Program-made: the position numbers and the translations under genes
Part shown: in pieces, positions 41,306 through 50,549 of the stretch
Layout of the letters: each line of letters opens with the position of its first letter
How positions within the stretch are numbered: position 1 is the stretch's first letter
Assembly (NCBI GenBank): GCA_006218065.1
Contig: VBWE01000025.1
Span: 47,063-111,062 of the forward strand
DNA: 64,000 nt
Source: Bacteroidota bacterium
Lineage (GTDB): Bacteria > Bacteroidota > Bacteroidia > Palsa-965
Direction of reading: 5' to 3'
The notes under the pieces: model-generated
Database searches by the model: none
The model's input: the letters and a program-made list of their open reading frames with translations, nothing else
Told to the model about the DNA's origin: nothing

Positions 41306-44300
41306 CTAGCGTAACAAGGTTACATCTCCCACTTTCAGGTATCTTCTTCCGTCGTAAAACCGCACGTTTGCTTTCCAGACATAGGTATCCTGCTGGCAAA
41401 GTTCTCCGCGGTAATAACCGTCCCAGCCTGTCATAAGGTCGAAACTTTCAAAAATCAATTCTCCCCAGCGATTAAATATCTGCAGGTGGTACCGGTCAAC
41501 ACCTGCGGTGTACGGGAAGAAAATATTATTATCGAGACTTCCCGTTGAATATGCTCCGCCGGTCGGACCATCAGGGTTCGGGGTAAACGCATTGGGAAAA
41601 ACGATATCGCTTGTAGCGATAATTTCCTGTGTTGCCGTATCGTCGCAGCCGAAACTATTGGTAGCAATGAGTGTAATCGTATACGTGCCAACCTCCTGGT
41701 ATTCATATTGCGGATTGACGAGAGACGTCGTTGAACCGTCACCGAAATCCCATTCATATGCGCTGGCTCCGTTCGACTGGTTGGTGATCACGATCGGCGC
41801 ATTCGGCAAAAACACGGTAGTCTGGTTTACCGTAAACGCTGCGACAGGAACAGGATGAATGATGAGCTGTACCAGGTCGGTTGCCGCCGGGCATGGACCG
41901 TTGTTCGTCGATGTATAAAAAACGATCACGCTGCCCGCCGCAATGTCGGCCGCACCCGGAACATATATTGCGGAAGGCGATGCCGGGCTCGGAATAAAAA
42001 TCCCGGAACCGTTTGTGGTCCATTGCCCTGTACCCGATCCGCCTGTAATTGTTGCATTCAGCGTGAACGGAAGATCGTCTGCACAAAGCGCCTGGTCATT
42101 ACCCGCATTCACCACGGCAGGCTGCACGATCAATAAAACGAGCGTATCACTGACCGCGAAACAATTTCCGTTGTTGGTTGATGTAAGAATAAGCATCACG
42201 ACACCCGCCGAAAGATCGCTGGCGCCCGGGGTGTAAACGCCGTTGAGCGCTGTATTATTCGGAGAGAATGTACCGCTTCCGGTTGAAGTCCAGGTACCCG
42301 TACCCGATCCGCCGCCGACAAAACCGGTAAGCTGAAATGCCGATCCCGCACAAATACTCTGGTCGGCCCCGGCCAGCACAACAGGCGCCGGCGTTATAAT
42401 GACCTGCAGGTTATCGGTCGAAGCCGGGCAATTGCCATTGTTTGTAGAAGTCAGCGTAAGTATGACACCGCCCGCAGCAATATCGCCCGCGCTCGGCTGG
42501 TAAATGCAACTGAGCGACGTACTGGCCGGAATAAATGCACCGGTGCCGTTGGTCGTCCACTGGCCTGTGCCGCTTCCCCCGCTTATAATACCATTGAGCG
42601 GCACATTGCTGTTGTTTGCGCAAACCGTGATGTTGTTTCCTGCATTGGCTACAGGCACCTGGGTAATGGTAATGATCATCGTGTCGTTATCCGTTCCGCA
42701 GGGACCGTTGTTTGTTGAAGACAGGATCAGCATAACACTGCCCGCGCTGATATCGGCTACACCCGGCGTATAGTTTGCGTTGAGCGTGGTGTTCGCGGGA
42801 GAAAATGTACCGGTGCCGTTTGATATCCATATACCTGTTCCGGAACTTCCGCCCACCTGGCCCGCAAGCTGCACGTTGGTCACATTGGAACAGATGGACT
42901 GGTCGGGACCGGCATTGGCAACCGGTTCATTAAATATGGTAATCACAACAACATCATTCACCGGGCTGCAGTTGCCGATGTTCGTTGCCTGGAGTGTTAT
43001 CGTAACCGTGCCGCTGCTCGTCCATTGCCCGGTGCTGCTTCCGCCGGAAACATTTCCATTCAGCTGAACCGGGGAACTGCTGCATACATTCTGATCGGGT
43101 CCTGCGGCAACAACCGGCGCCGGTGTAATAACAACCAGCATGGTGTCGGTAACAGGAGGGCAAACGCCGTTCGAAGTGGACGTGAGCGTTAAGATTACAT
43201 TGCCGGAAGCAATATCCGCAGGGCTTGGCGTATAGCTTGCGTTCAGCGTAGTATTGTTCGGTGCAAATGTTCCTGATCCGTTCGTACTCCATTGCCCGGT
43301 CGAGGTTACGCCGCTGATCGTTCCCGAAAGAACAGCCTGTGCATTATTTGCACAAACCGTTACCGAAGGCCCCGCACTAACTACAGCCAGTGGAGAAATA
43401 GTAAGTATCATCGTATCGGCGGCGGCAGGACAAACACCGTTGTTGGTGGAAGTAAGAATCAGCAGAACCGAACCGGCAACAATGTCTCCGGGGCTCGGTG
43501 TGTACGTAGCATTCAGCGTGGTATTGTTCGGAGAAAAACCACCGCTTCCGCTGCTCGTCCATTGTCCTGTTCCGCTGCCTGCGGGAATCTGTCCGTTCAA
43601 TGCAGCGCTGCTGTTGCTGCAAATAGTTTGATCCGGATCGGCCAGCGATGAGGGCGCTTCATCTATGGTAATGATCAGCGTATCTGCATCCGGCGGACAA
43701 CCGCCGTTCCCTGTGGAAGTAAGTATCAGCATAACCGAACCGTTGCTGATATCGGCCGGACTGAGCAGATAACTTGCGTTCAGCGTGGTATTGCCGGGCG
43801 AGAATGAACCCGTTCCGCTGCTGCTCCATTGTCCGGTGACGCTGCCGCCGGTAACCTGTCCATTTAAAGAAACGGAAGGAGCCGAAGAACAAACCAGGAT
43901 ATCTGGTCCGGCCTGTGCAACGGGCAGCGGCGTAATGATAATTTGTACGGTATCCGTATCCGGCGGGCAACCCTGGTTCCCGGTAGTTATAAGAATAAGA
44001 TTTGCATTTCCGGCAGATACTTCTCCAGGCGAAGGTGTATAAATCGCATTAAGCGTTGTGGAACCGGGATTGTAACCGCCGCCGCCGCCCAGCCATTGAC
44101 CGCCGGAGGCCGAAACCACGCTGCCGTTAAGTTGCACCGGCGGTCCTGTAGAACAGGTCAGCAGGTCGGTGCCGGCGTTCGCCGTAATCGGTAATGTGAA
44201 AACGTTCACGGTTACCGTATCATAAACCGGCGGACAATCGGTTGCATCGCTCACCTGCACCCAATATGTCCCGGGTCCGACCAGGGTCGAAGAAGTAGTA

Positions 44301-45115
44301 TCGCCATTGCTCCAGATATATGTGTACGGAGGTAATCCGCCCGAAGGAACAACCGTAAGCAAAGTATCCGAACCGCCGAAACAGATGGTCGGATTTTGCG
44401 GGTTGATCTGCGCCAAAAGATCAGCAACGATATAAACACGGATGGTATCCGACCCGGTTACCGTGGTGCAGGGAGCCTGTGCCATACCGCTCACCACGTA
44501 ATCAATAAAAGGCGGGTAGCCCGGCTGCGGGGTTACTGTTACTGTATCGCAACCGCTTATGCAATTCAGGTAACTATTATATGTGCCGGGCGGCCCGGGG
44601 AAAATAGAATTCCAGGTGATCGTGGATTCATAATATCCAAACGCAACCATTTCAGCCGAACAACCCTGTCTTACGGTTATTGAATCAGGCGCATTGGGCG
44701 CTTCAATTGCGGTGATGGTATATTCGTTTATGTTATTCCCCGGTTTACAAAAAGTAATTTCATGCGGCCCCACGCCATTCAGGCAGATTGTATCACCGAC
44801 AGCCACCTGGGGACCGCAATTCACCTGGTAAAACAAAGCGCCGGGCGGAATAGCGCCCGATGTAATATTAAAAACAATGCTGACGGAATTCGGATCAAGT
44901 GTGATCATGAAGGAGACACAAATGTCGGGAGGAGCTACGCCACAACATTGGCCATCGCGCTGAACAGCAGGGCTTGTCCAGCTGCTGTCGGGGTTACCGG
45001 TAAGATTGACAATAAATGCGGGAACTAATGAGTCACAATTCTGAGCTTCCGCTTCTCCCGCCGGGAAGAATGCAAAAAAAACAACGGTATATAAAAACGT
45101 GTAGTAGTTCCTCAT
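41306..45115 (-). CDS. Large repeat adhesin with PKD domain and T9SS type B sorting domain
   Basis: 1269 aa with a signal peptide (residues 1-24). A globular N-terminal region to about 310 is followed by nine tandem repeats of about 75-90 residues (about 310-1091), each with a GxDQxxC start, GxxxxGSGTGQWTSSG-like core and NNTTLNAxYTPSPADI segment. Then a PKD domain (EWDFGDGSTTS, EVGTYTITLIATN). The last 90 residues are the gliding-motility-associated C-terminal (CHU_C, type B) domain: VFPNAFTPNPDG, LQIFNRWGELIFES, GWDGYYRGE, TYVWKANVRFYDG. The cargo is exported by T9SS and displayed via the partner PorP/SprF. A strong SD-like AGGGGGGAGAT precedes the ATG. The fifth repeat is shortened. Confidence 0.9.
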   Translation of the reverse strand: MRNYYTFLYTVVFFAFFPAGEAEAQNCDSLVPAFIVNLTGNPDSSWTSPAVQRDGQCCGVAPPDICVSFMITLDPNSVSIVFNITSGAIPPGALFYQVNCGPQVAVGDTICLNGVGPHEITFCKPGNNINEYTITAIEAPNAPDSITVRQGCSAEMVAFGYYESTITWNSIFPGPPGTYNSYLNCISGCDTVTVTPQPGYPPFIDYVVSGMAQAPCTTVTGSDTIRVYIVADLLAQINPQNPTICFGGSDTLLTVVPSGGLPPYTYIWSNGDTTSSTLVGPGTYWVQVSDATDCPPVYDTVTVNVFTLPITANAGTDLLTCSTGPPVQLNGSVVSASGGQWLGGGGGYNPGSTTLNAIYTPSPGEVSAGNANLILITTGNQGCPPDTDTVQIIITPLPVAQAGPDILVCSSAPSVSLNGQVTGGSVTGQWSSSGTGSFSPGNTTLNASYLLSPADISNGSVMLILTSTGNGGCPPDADTLIITIDEAPSSLADPDQTICSNSSAALNGQIPAGSGTGQWTSSGSGGFSPNNTTLNATYTPSPGDIVAGSVLLILTSTNNGVCPAAADTMILTISPLAVVSAGPSVTVCANNAQAVLSGTISGVTSTGQWSTNGSGTFAPNNTTLNASYTPSPADIASGNVILTLTSTSNGVCPPVTDTMLVVITPAPVVAAGPDQNVCSSSPVQLNGNVSGGSSTGQWTSSGTVTITLQATNIGNCSPVNDVVVITIFNEPVANAGPDQSICSNVTNVQLAGQVGGSSGTGIWISNGTGTFSPANTTLNANYTPGVADISAGSVMLILSSTNNGPCGTDNDTMIITITQVPVANAGNNITVCANNSNVPLNGIISGGSGTGQWTTNGTGAFIPASTSLSCIYQPSAGDIAAGGVILTLTSTNNGNCPASTDNLQVIITPAPVVLAGADQSICAGSAFQLTGFVGGGSGTGTWTSTGSGTFSPNNTALNGVYTPGASDLSAGVVMLILTSTNNGNCFAVSDTLVLLIVQPAVVNAGNDQALCADDLPFTLNATITGGSGTGQWTTNGSGIFIPSPASPSAIYVPGAADIAAGSVIVFYTSTNNGPCPAATDLVQLIIHPVPVAAFTVNQTTVFLPNAPIVITNQSNGASAYEWDFGDGSTTSLVNPQYEYQEVGTYTITLIATNSFGCDDTATQEIIATSDIVFPNAFTPNPDGPTGGAYSTGSLDNNIFFPYTAGVDRYHLQIFNRWGELIFESFDLMTGWDGYYRGELCQQDTYVWKANVRFYDGRRYLKVGDVTLLR
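41843..44188 (-). repeat. Nine adhesin repeats, the fifth internally deleted
   Basis: Encodes residues about 310-1091 of the adhesin. Repeats 1-4 and 6-9 contain the NNTTLNAxYTPSPADI block; repeat 5 jumps from WTSSGT directly to VTITLQATN, about 26 residues shorter, with the frame kept. The junction is near 43010. Confidence 0.85.
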
Positions 45116-45439
45116 ATCTCCCCCCTGGCATTTGGAACATTAGGTTTCTGTACGAGAAATTCACAGGAAAGTTGCAGGCTTTCCGATCCGGTAAACGGGA
45201 TTCATTTTATTATCCATTATTTTTTCGACAAATGCTTCTTTTGATCGTCATAAACTAATTATGAGCAGACAAATAAAAACGGGTTTGATTATTATCCTGT
45301 ACAATTCCGATTTATACACGGGGTTTGAAAATTTTTATTTTCACAGACTCCGATTTTGTTTTTTCGAAAGGGCGCGACTCTTCAAACAGGGAAAAGCATC
45401 ATAAACATTATCTTAGCCCGGATTTAAAGACTTTCCGGA
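45116..45439. other. Divergent intergenic region between adhesin operon and glycosyltransferase
   Basis: 324 bp with T-rich plus-strand sequence (45320-45365). TATCTTAG at 45409-45416 is the only -7-like word near the glycosyltransferase start. An AG-rich SD-like stretch belongs to the adhesin gene. I see no gene or strong hairpin in it. A short open frame overlapping the glycosyltransferase start is a shadow. Confidence 0.4.
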
Positions 45440-46522
45440 ATGCCTCGTGTCCTTTTTATTGCCGCACACCGCCCCGACCGCTCGCCCAGCCAGCGTTACC
45501 GCATCGAGCAATACCTCGGCTTCCTGGAAAAAAACGGGTTTACGTACGAATACTCCTGGCTGCTTTCCGAAAAGGATGATAAACTGTTTTACACGCCCGG
45601 CAACTGGTTCGCCAAATTTTTGCTTTTGCTGCGCTGCGCGCGAAAACGCCGGAAGGACGTGAAGCGCGCCGGGCAGTTCGATATTATTTTCGTGCAGCGC
45701 GAAGCTTTCATGGCCGGCTCCACCTGGTTCGAGAAAAAGTTTTCCCGGTCGGGTGCAAAACTCGTTTTCGATTTCGACGACGCGATCTGGAAACTGGATA
45801 TTTCCGATGCCAACAAAAAATTAGGCTGGCTGAAAAACCCGGGCAAAACCGCCGATATCATCGCACTCAGTCACCTGGTCATCGCCGGCAACCGGTTTCT
45901 TGCCGACTATGCGCGGGAACGCAATAAAAATGTAGTGATTATTCCCACCGTCATCGACACGGAAAAGTACCGGCGCGAACAGGTTCAAAAACAAAGCGAC
46001 CGCATCGTTATCGGCTGGACGGGAAGTCTCACCACGATCAAACATTTTGAATACGCCATCCCAATCCTGCGCGAACTGAAGAAAAAATACGGCGACCGCA
46101 TCGCAGTGAAAGTAATCGGCGACGGCAGCTATATCAACGAAGAACTCGGTATCCGCGGCATCGCCTGGAATGCGAAAGACGAAGTAGCGCAGCTGAGCGA
46201 TATCAGCATCGGCATCATGCCGCTTCCCGACGATGAATGGACCAAAGGCAAATGCGGGCTGAAAGGCCTGCAGTACATGGCGCTCGGCATTCCCACGCTG
46301 ATGTCGCCGGTGGGCATAAATACGGAAATCATACGCGACGGGGAAAACGGTTTCCTGCCCGCATCACTGGACGAATGGGTGGAAAAAATTTCCATGCTGA
46401 TCGATTCGGAAGAGCTGAGAACAAAAACCGGCGAAGCGGGAAGAAAAACGATCGAGGAAAAATATTCCGTGAAAGCCTGGGAGAATGAATTACTCGCGCA
46501 ACTCACGAAAGTAATACGCTGA
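45440..46522 (+). CDS. Glycosyltransferase family 4
   Basis: 360 aa with a GT-B fold. N-terminal Rossmann-like domain: VLFIAAHRPDRSPSQRYRIE. C-terminal GT4 domain: IVIGWTGSLTTIKHF, and the donor-binding region GLKGLQYMALGIPTLMSPVGINTEII, shown by its core QYMALGIPTLMSPVG, then ENGFLP. The acceptor and sugar cannot be told from sequence. It is a lone plus-strand gene facing rmlB, with 3 bp between their stops. It probably contributes to the polysaccharide assembled by the minus-strand genes to its right. Confidence 0.9.
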   Translation: MPRVLFIAAHRPDRSPSQRYRIEQYLGFLEKNGFTYEYSWLLSEKDDKLFYTPGNWFAKFLLLLRCARKRRKDVKRAGQFDIIFVQREAFMAGSTWFEKKFSRSGAKLVFDFDDAIWKLDISDANKKLGWLKNPGKTADIIALSHLVIAGNRFLADYARERNKNVVIIPTVIDTEKYRREQVQKQSDRIVIGWTGSLTTIKHFEYAIPILRELKKKYGDRIAVKVIGDGSYINEELGIRGIAWNAKDEVAQLSDISIGIMPLPDDEWTKGKCGLKGLQYMALGIPTLMSPVGINTEIIRDGENGFLPASLDEWVEKISMLIDSEELRTKTGEAGRKTIEEKYSVKAWENELLAQLTKVIR

Positions 46523-46525
46523 ATA

Positions 46526-47578
46526 CTACCGCTTCACGTACTGCTGTTCGTAATATTTTTTGTAATCGCCGGAAGTGATATTGTTCAGCCAGCTTTCGTT
46601 CGCAAGATACCAGTCCACGGTTTTTTCCAAACCTTCTTCAAACTGCAGGCTGGGCATCCAGCCGAGTTCGTTTTTCAGTTTGGATGCGTCGATCGCGTAA
46701 CGCAGGTCGTGCCCGGCGCGGTCTTTCACGTACGTGATCAGTTTCGCGGATTCACCGGCCGCACGGCCCAGCTTGCGATCCATGATACTGCAAAGCAGGT
46801 GGATGAGATCGATATTTTTCCACTCGTTATGCCCGCCGATATTATACGTATCGCCCGTTTTGCCTTTGTGCAAAATCAAATCGATGGCGCGGGCATGATC
46901 TTCTACCCACAGCCAGTCCCGCACGTTCTCGCCTTTGCCGTAAACCGGGATCGGCTTGCTGTTCTTGATATTGTTGATGGCCAGCGGAATCAGTTTCTCC
47001 GGAAAATGATGCGAGCCGTAATTGTTCGAGCAGTTCGAGATCACCACCGGGAATCCGTACGTATCATGATAGGCCCGCACGAAATGATCGCTGCCGGCTT
47101 TGGATGCGGAATACGGGCTGTGCGGATCGTAGCGGGTTTCTTCGGTAAAAAATCCTTCTTCCCCGAGCGCGCCGTACACTTCATCCGTTGATACATGATA
47201 GAAACGGCGTCCCTCGAATTTCCCGTCCCAGGCATGCCGGGCCGCATTCAGCAGGTTCACTGTGCCGATTACGTTCGTCATCACAAACTCGATCGGGTTC
47301 GCAATGGAACGATCTACGTGCGATTCGGCAGCAAGGTGAATGACGTAGGTGAAATCATAATCCTTAAAAAGTTGGAGCATCGCCTCCGCTTTTACGATGT
47401 CTTCCCGGATAAATTCGTAATTCTTCTTGCCCTTTATATCGTCCAGGTTCGCGAGATTACCGGCATACGTCAGCTTATCGAGGTTGACGATATAATAATC
47501 CGGGTAATTGTTCACCATGCGGCGAACGACGTGCGACCCGATGAATCCGGCTCCGCCGGTGATGAGGATTTTTTTCAA
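46526..47578 (-). CDS. rmlB: dTDP-glucose 4,6-dehydratase
   Basis: 350 aa extended SDR: GGAGFIGSHVV (NAD binding, 8-16), HLAAESHVDRSI, YHVSTDEVYGALG, and YSASKAGSDHFVRAYH with the catalytic Tyr-Lys. VISNCSNNYGSHHFPEKLIPLAI, shown by its core CSNNYGSHHFPEK, and GENVRDWLWVEDH are diagnostic of RmlB, which turns dTDP-glucose into dTDP-4-keto-6-deoxyglucose for deoxysugars such as rhamnose. No rmlA, rmlC or rmlD is in the window. It starts 12 bp after the dehydrogenase gene upstream. Confidence 0.95.
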   Translation of the reverse strand: MKKILITGGAGFIGSHVVRRMVNNYPDYYIVNLDKLTYAGNLANLDDIKGKKNYEFIREDIVKAEAMLQLFKDYDFTYVIHLAAESHVDRSIANPIEFVMTNVIGTVNLLNAARHAWDGKFEGRRFYHVSTDEVYGALGEEGFFTEETRYDPHSPYSASKAGSDHFVRAYHDTYGFPVVISNCSNNYGSHHFPEKLIPLAINNIKNSKPIPVYGKGENVRDWLWVEDHARAIDLILHKGKTGDTYNIGGHNEWKNIDLIHLLCSIMDRKLGRAAGESAKLITYVKDRAGHDLRYAIDASKLKNELGWMPSLQFEEGLEKTVDWYLANESWLNNITSGDYKKYYEQQYVKR

Positions 47579-47590
47579 TGCTTTACTATT

Positions 47591-48877
47591 TTACAAACTC
47601 CAGTAATTCAGCTGCTTTATTCTGCCCCGGTACATCCCTTTGATGTCCGCCAGCACACCTTTTTTCACCAGCAACCCGGCGAAATCTTTTTCCACCAGTT
47701 TTTTGTATTCCTTATGACCGACAGCAACGATAACGCCGTCGTATTTTTTCCCGGGCTTGCTCAAACCGAACCCGTACTCGTGTTTCAGCTCCTCGCTGTC
47801 GGCATGCGGATCGACCACATCGACTTTTACGCCGTATGATTTCAGTTCTTTCACGATATCGGCCACTTTCGAATTGCGGATATCGCTCACGTCTTCTTTG
47901 AACGTAGCGCCCATGACGAGCACTTTCGATTTTGAAATATTTTTCCCGGCGGCGATGATGCGCTTAACGGTATTCTTCGCCACGTAAAAACCCATCGAAT
48001 CGTTTACGTACCTGCCGGAATTGATGACTTTCGCATGATAACCGAGTTCTTCGGCTTTGTAGGTGAGGTAATACGGATCAACGCCGATGCAGTGTCCGCC
48101 CACAAGTCCCGGCGAAAATTTCAGGAAGTTCCATTTTGTTCCGGCGGCTTCGAGTACATCGTACGTGTTGATGCCGATACGGCTGAAGATGATCGACAGT
48201 TCGTTCATCAAAGCGATGTTCACGTCGCGCTGCGTATTCTCGATGATCTTGGCGGCTTCAGCTACTTTGATGGACGAGGCTTTGTGCGTGCCGGGCTCCA
48301 CGATAATTTCGTACACTTTGGAGATCACCTCGAGACTTTCCGCATCACAGCCCGAAACCACTTTCAGAATTTTCGTGATCGTATGTTCACGGTCGCCGGG
48401 ATTGATCCGCTCGGGCGAATAACCTGCTTTGAAATCTTTTTTGAATTTCAGTCCCGATTCTTTTTCAAGTACGGGAATGCAATCCTCTTCCGTGCAGCCG
48501 GGATAAACCGTCGATTCGTAAACCACGTAGTCGCCTTTCTTGAGCGCTTTGCCTACCGTGGTGGATGCGCTGATCAGCGGTTTCAGGTCGGGCAGGTTAT
48601 GCTCGTCGATCGGCGTGGGCACGGCGATGATGAAGAAACGCGCTTTTTTCAGGTCGCTGAGCAAAGCGGTGAAATGAATATCGCAGCCTTTGAATTCCTC
48701 TTTCGAAAGTTCCTGGCTCGGGTCGATGCCTTTCCGCATCATAGCGACGCGCTTTTCGTTGATGTCGAAACCGATCACTTTTACTTTGCGCGCAAAAGCC
48801 AGCGCGATCGGCAGTCCGACGTAACCTAAACCGATAACAGCAACGGGAGCCTTTTTTGAAATAATTTCCTTGTACAT
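47591..48877 (-). CDS. UDP-N-acetylhexosamine 6-dehydrogenase (WbpO/TviB type)
   Basis: 428 aa of the UDP-glucose/GDP-mannose dehydrogenase superfamily. NAD site GLGYVGLPIALAFARK (16-31); catalytic centre GLVGGHCIGVDPYYLTYKA with the nucleophilic Cys; TFKEDVSDIRNSK in the C-terminal domain. The sequence VYPGCTEEDCIPVLE and overall pattern match the WbpO/TviB/CapL branch, whose members oxidise UDP-GalNAc or UDP-GlcNAc to the uronic acid. In this context it may supply UDP-GlcNAcA to the WbpB/E/D set. It lies 22 bp after the Gfo-family gene. Confidence 0.9.
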   Translation of the reverse strand: MYKEIISKKAPVAVIGLGYVGLPIALAFARKVKVIGFDINEKRVAMMRKGIDPSQELSKEEFKGCDIHFTALLSDLKKARFFIIAVPTPIDEHNLPDLKPLISASTTVGKALKKGDYVVYESTVYPGCTEEDCIPVLEKESGLKFKKDFKAGYSPERINPGDREHTITKILKVVSGCDAESLEVISKVYEIIVEPGTHKASSIKVAEAAKIIENTQRDVNIALMNELSIIFSRIGINTYDVLEAAGTKWNFLKFSPGLVGGHCIGVDPYYLTYKAEELGYHAKVINSGRYVNDSMGFYVAKNTVKRIIAAGKNISKSKVLVMGATFKEDVSDIRNSKVADIVKELKSYGVKVDVVDPHADSEELKHEYGFGLSKPGKKYDGVIVAVGHKEYKKLVEKDFAGLLVKKGVLADIKGMYRGRIKQLNYWSL

Positions 48878-48899
48878 ATACTGGAATGCTATTAATGTT

Positions 48900-49865
48900 C
48901 TACGATTTTCTGTCTGCGCCGCGAAGCGCGTAAATACGCTCGATAATATCGACGACTTTTAATCCTTCAAGTGCGTTTGTAGTAATTGACGTTTTTCCGT
49001 TCAGCGTATCCACGACATTCTGGATAACGAAGTTGTGGTTATTCGCCGATCCTTTGTACGCGCCGTAATCGTTCGCCGGGTTGGTCGGCGCAAGTTCGGG
49101 CATCTTGTAGTTGTCGATGTGGCAATACTCTACTTTGTCCATGTACTGTCCGCCGACTTTCACGCTGCCTTTGCTGCCGACCACGGTAATGCTGCTCTCT
49201 AAGTTTTTATCCCACACCGCCGTGGAATAATTAATGCAGCCGATCCCGCTGCGCACGAAACGGAAGTTCACAAAACCGGAATCTTCGAATTCCGTCAGTC
49301 CGCCGTGATTGAAATCGCTGAACTTGGCCTGCACATCAGCAATATCGCCGAAGAGCCAGTAAAGCAGATCGACCCAGTGCGAAAACTGCGTATAAAGCGT
49401 ACCGCCGTCAAGTTCCTGTACGCCTTTCCAGCCGCCTTTTTTGTAATACCGGCCGTCGCGGTTCCAGTAGCAGTTGAGCTGTACCATGTACACGTCGCCG
49501 ATAATTTTCTGGTCCACGATTTCTTTCATCCATACGGAAGGCGGCGAATAACGGTTCTGCATCACGCAGAAAACCTGTTTGCCCGATTTCAGCGCACTAT
49601 TGATCACCGCTTCGCAGTCGGATTTCGAAAGCGCCATCGGTTTTTCAACCACCACATGCTTGCCTGCATCCAGCGCTTTCAGTGATTGTGAAGCATGCAG
49701 GCCGTTGGGCGTACAAATATTCACGACTTCTATATCCGGGTGATTCGCCAGCAACTGGTCGATATCGTTGTAAAAAGGTTCTGCGATTTCAGCCAGCCCG
49801 AGCGATTCTTTAGACATAACATCACAAACAGCCACCAGCTCACAGCCGGGATTACGGCGCACCAT
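48900..49865 (-). CDS. Gfo/Idh/MocA oxidoreductase (WbpB/WlbA-like), 5' end truncated
   Basis: 321 aa as readable from the only ATG. Family features: NICTPNGLHASQSLKAL, VVEKPMALSKSDCE (EKP motif), CYWNRDGRYYKKGGWKG, FSHWVDLLYWLFGD, NYSTAVWDKN. The usual N-terminal NAD motif (GxGxxA...RHAE) should come before MVRRNPGCELVAVCDV. Upstream codons in the same frame do read RRHAE (49866-49880), but before those the frame is nonsense and meets TAA at 49917-49919. About 15 residues including the Gly-rich loop are therefore missing. The protein as annotated cannot bind NAD normally. Either a disrupted gene or an assembly fault. Expected role: 3-oxidation of UDP-GlcNAcA. Confidence 0.75.
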   Translation of the reverse strand: MVRRNPGCELVAVCDVMSKESLGLAEIAEPFYNDIDQLLANHPDIEVVNICTPNGLHASQSLKALDAGKHVVVEKPMALSKSDCEAVINSALKSGKQVFCVMQNRYSPPSVWMKEIVDQKIIGDVYMVQLNCYWNRDGRYYKKGGWKGVQELDGGTLYTQFSHWVDLLYWLFGDIADVQAKFSDFNHGGLTEFEDSGFVNFRFVRSGIGCINYSTAVWDKNLESSITVVGSKGSVKVGGQYMDKVEYCHIDNYKMPELAPTNPANDYGAYKGSANNHNFVIQNVVDTLNGKTSITTNALEGLKVVDIIERIYALRGADRKS

Positions 49866-49902
49866 TTCGGCGTGACGGCGCGAAGGATTCTCGTTTTCGC
49901 GG

Positions 49903-50484
49903 TTATATGATTTTCGTTACAATTCCGTTTTCCAGTTTGTATTTCTCTTTGCTTTCCTCGCAAACAGCAATTCCATCCGTGCCAAAATTGAGACGATGTC
50001 CATACTCGCTCATCCAGCCCAATTGTTTCGCAGGATTTCCGACGAGTAAAGCGTAAGCCGGAACATTTTTCGTAACCACAGCTCCCGCGCCGATAAAAGC
50101 AAAAGGCCCGATATCATGACCGCAAACGATCGTGGCATTCGCACCTACGGAAGCTCCTTTCCCGACGTGCGTTTTCGCATACTGCCCGCGACGGTTCACC
50201 GCGCTGCGCGGGTTGGTTACGTTGGTAAATACGCAGGAAGGTCCGAGGAAAACGTCGTCGTCGCAGGTTACGCCCGTGTAAAGCGAAACGTTGTTCTGGA
50301 TTTTCACATTTTTACCGAGGACCACTTCAGGCGAGATCACGACGTTCTGGCCGATATTGCAGTTTTCCCCGATCACGCATTTCGACATGATATGCGAAAA
50401 ATGCCAGATTTTAACACCCTTGCCGATGGTACAACCTTCGTCGACAACCGCCGTCGGGTGAGCATAATATTCTTTCTGTTCCAT
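49903..50484 (-). CDS. UDP-3-amino-GlcNAcA N-acetyltransferase (WbpD/WlbB-like)
   Basis: 193 aa left-handed beta-helix acyltransferase. Hexapeptide repeats (VDEGCTIGKGVKIWHFSHI, VIGENCNIGQNVVI, VLGKNVKIQNNVSLYTGV shown as its core KNVKIQNNVSLYTG) surround a loop with TNPRSAVNRRGQY. The catalytic His is in VCGHDIGPFAFIGAGAVV, followed by VPAYALLVGNPAKQLGW. It acetylates the 3-amino group of UDP-2-acetamido-3-amino-glucuronate, completing UDP-GlcNAc3NAcA in the WbpB-WbpE-WbpD route. The oxidoreductase gene follows 37 bp later on the same strand. Confidence 0.9.
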   Translation of the reverse strand: MEQKEYYAHPTAVVDEGCTIGKGVKIWHFSHIMSKCVIGENCNIGQNVVISPEVVLGKNVKIQNNVSLYTGVTCDDDVFLGPSCVFTNVTNPRSAVNRRGQYAKTHVGKGASVGANATIVCGHDIGPFAFIGAGAVVTKNVPAYALLVGNPAKQLGWMSEYGHRLNFGTDGIAVCEESKEKYKLENGIVTKII

Positions 50485-50549
50485 AGATTGCGGAAAAGCG
50501 AGCTAAGTTAAGCAAAAAATCAGCCTGAATAGCCTGATAATCACAGGCT

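Noticed and set aside
43377-43622. Several short frames inside the adhesin repeats
   Set aside because: Periodic shadows of the repeat-encoding DNA on both strands.
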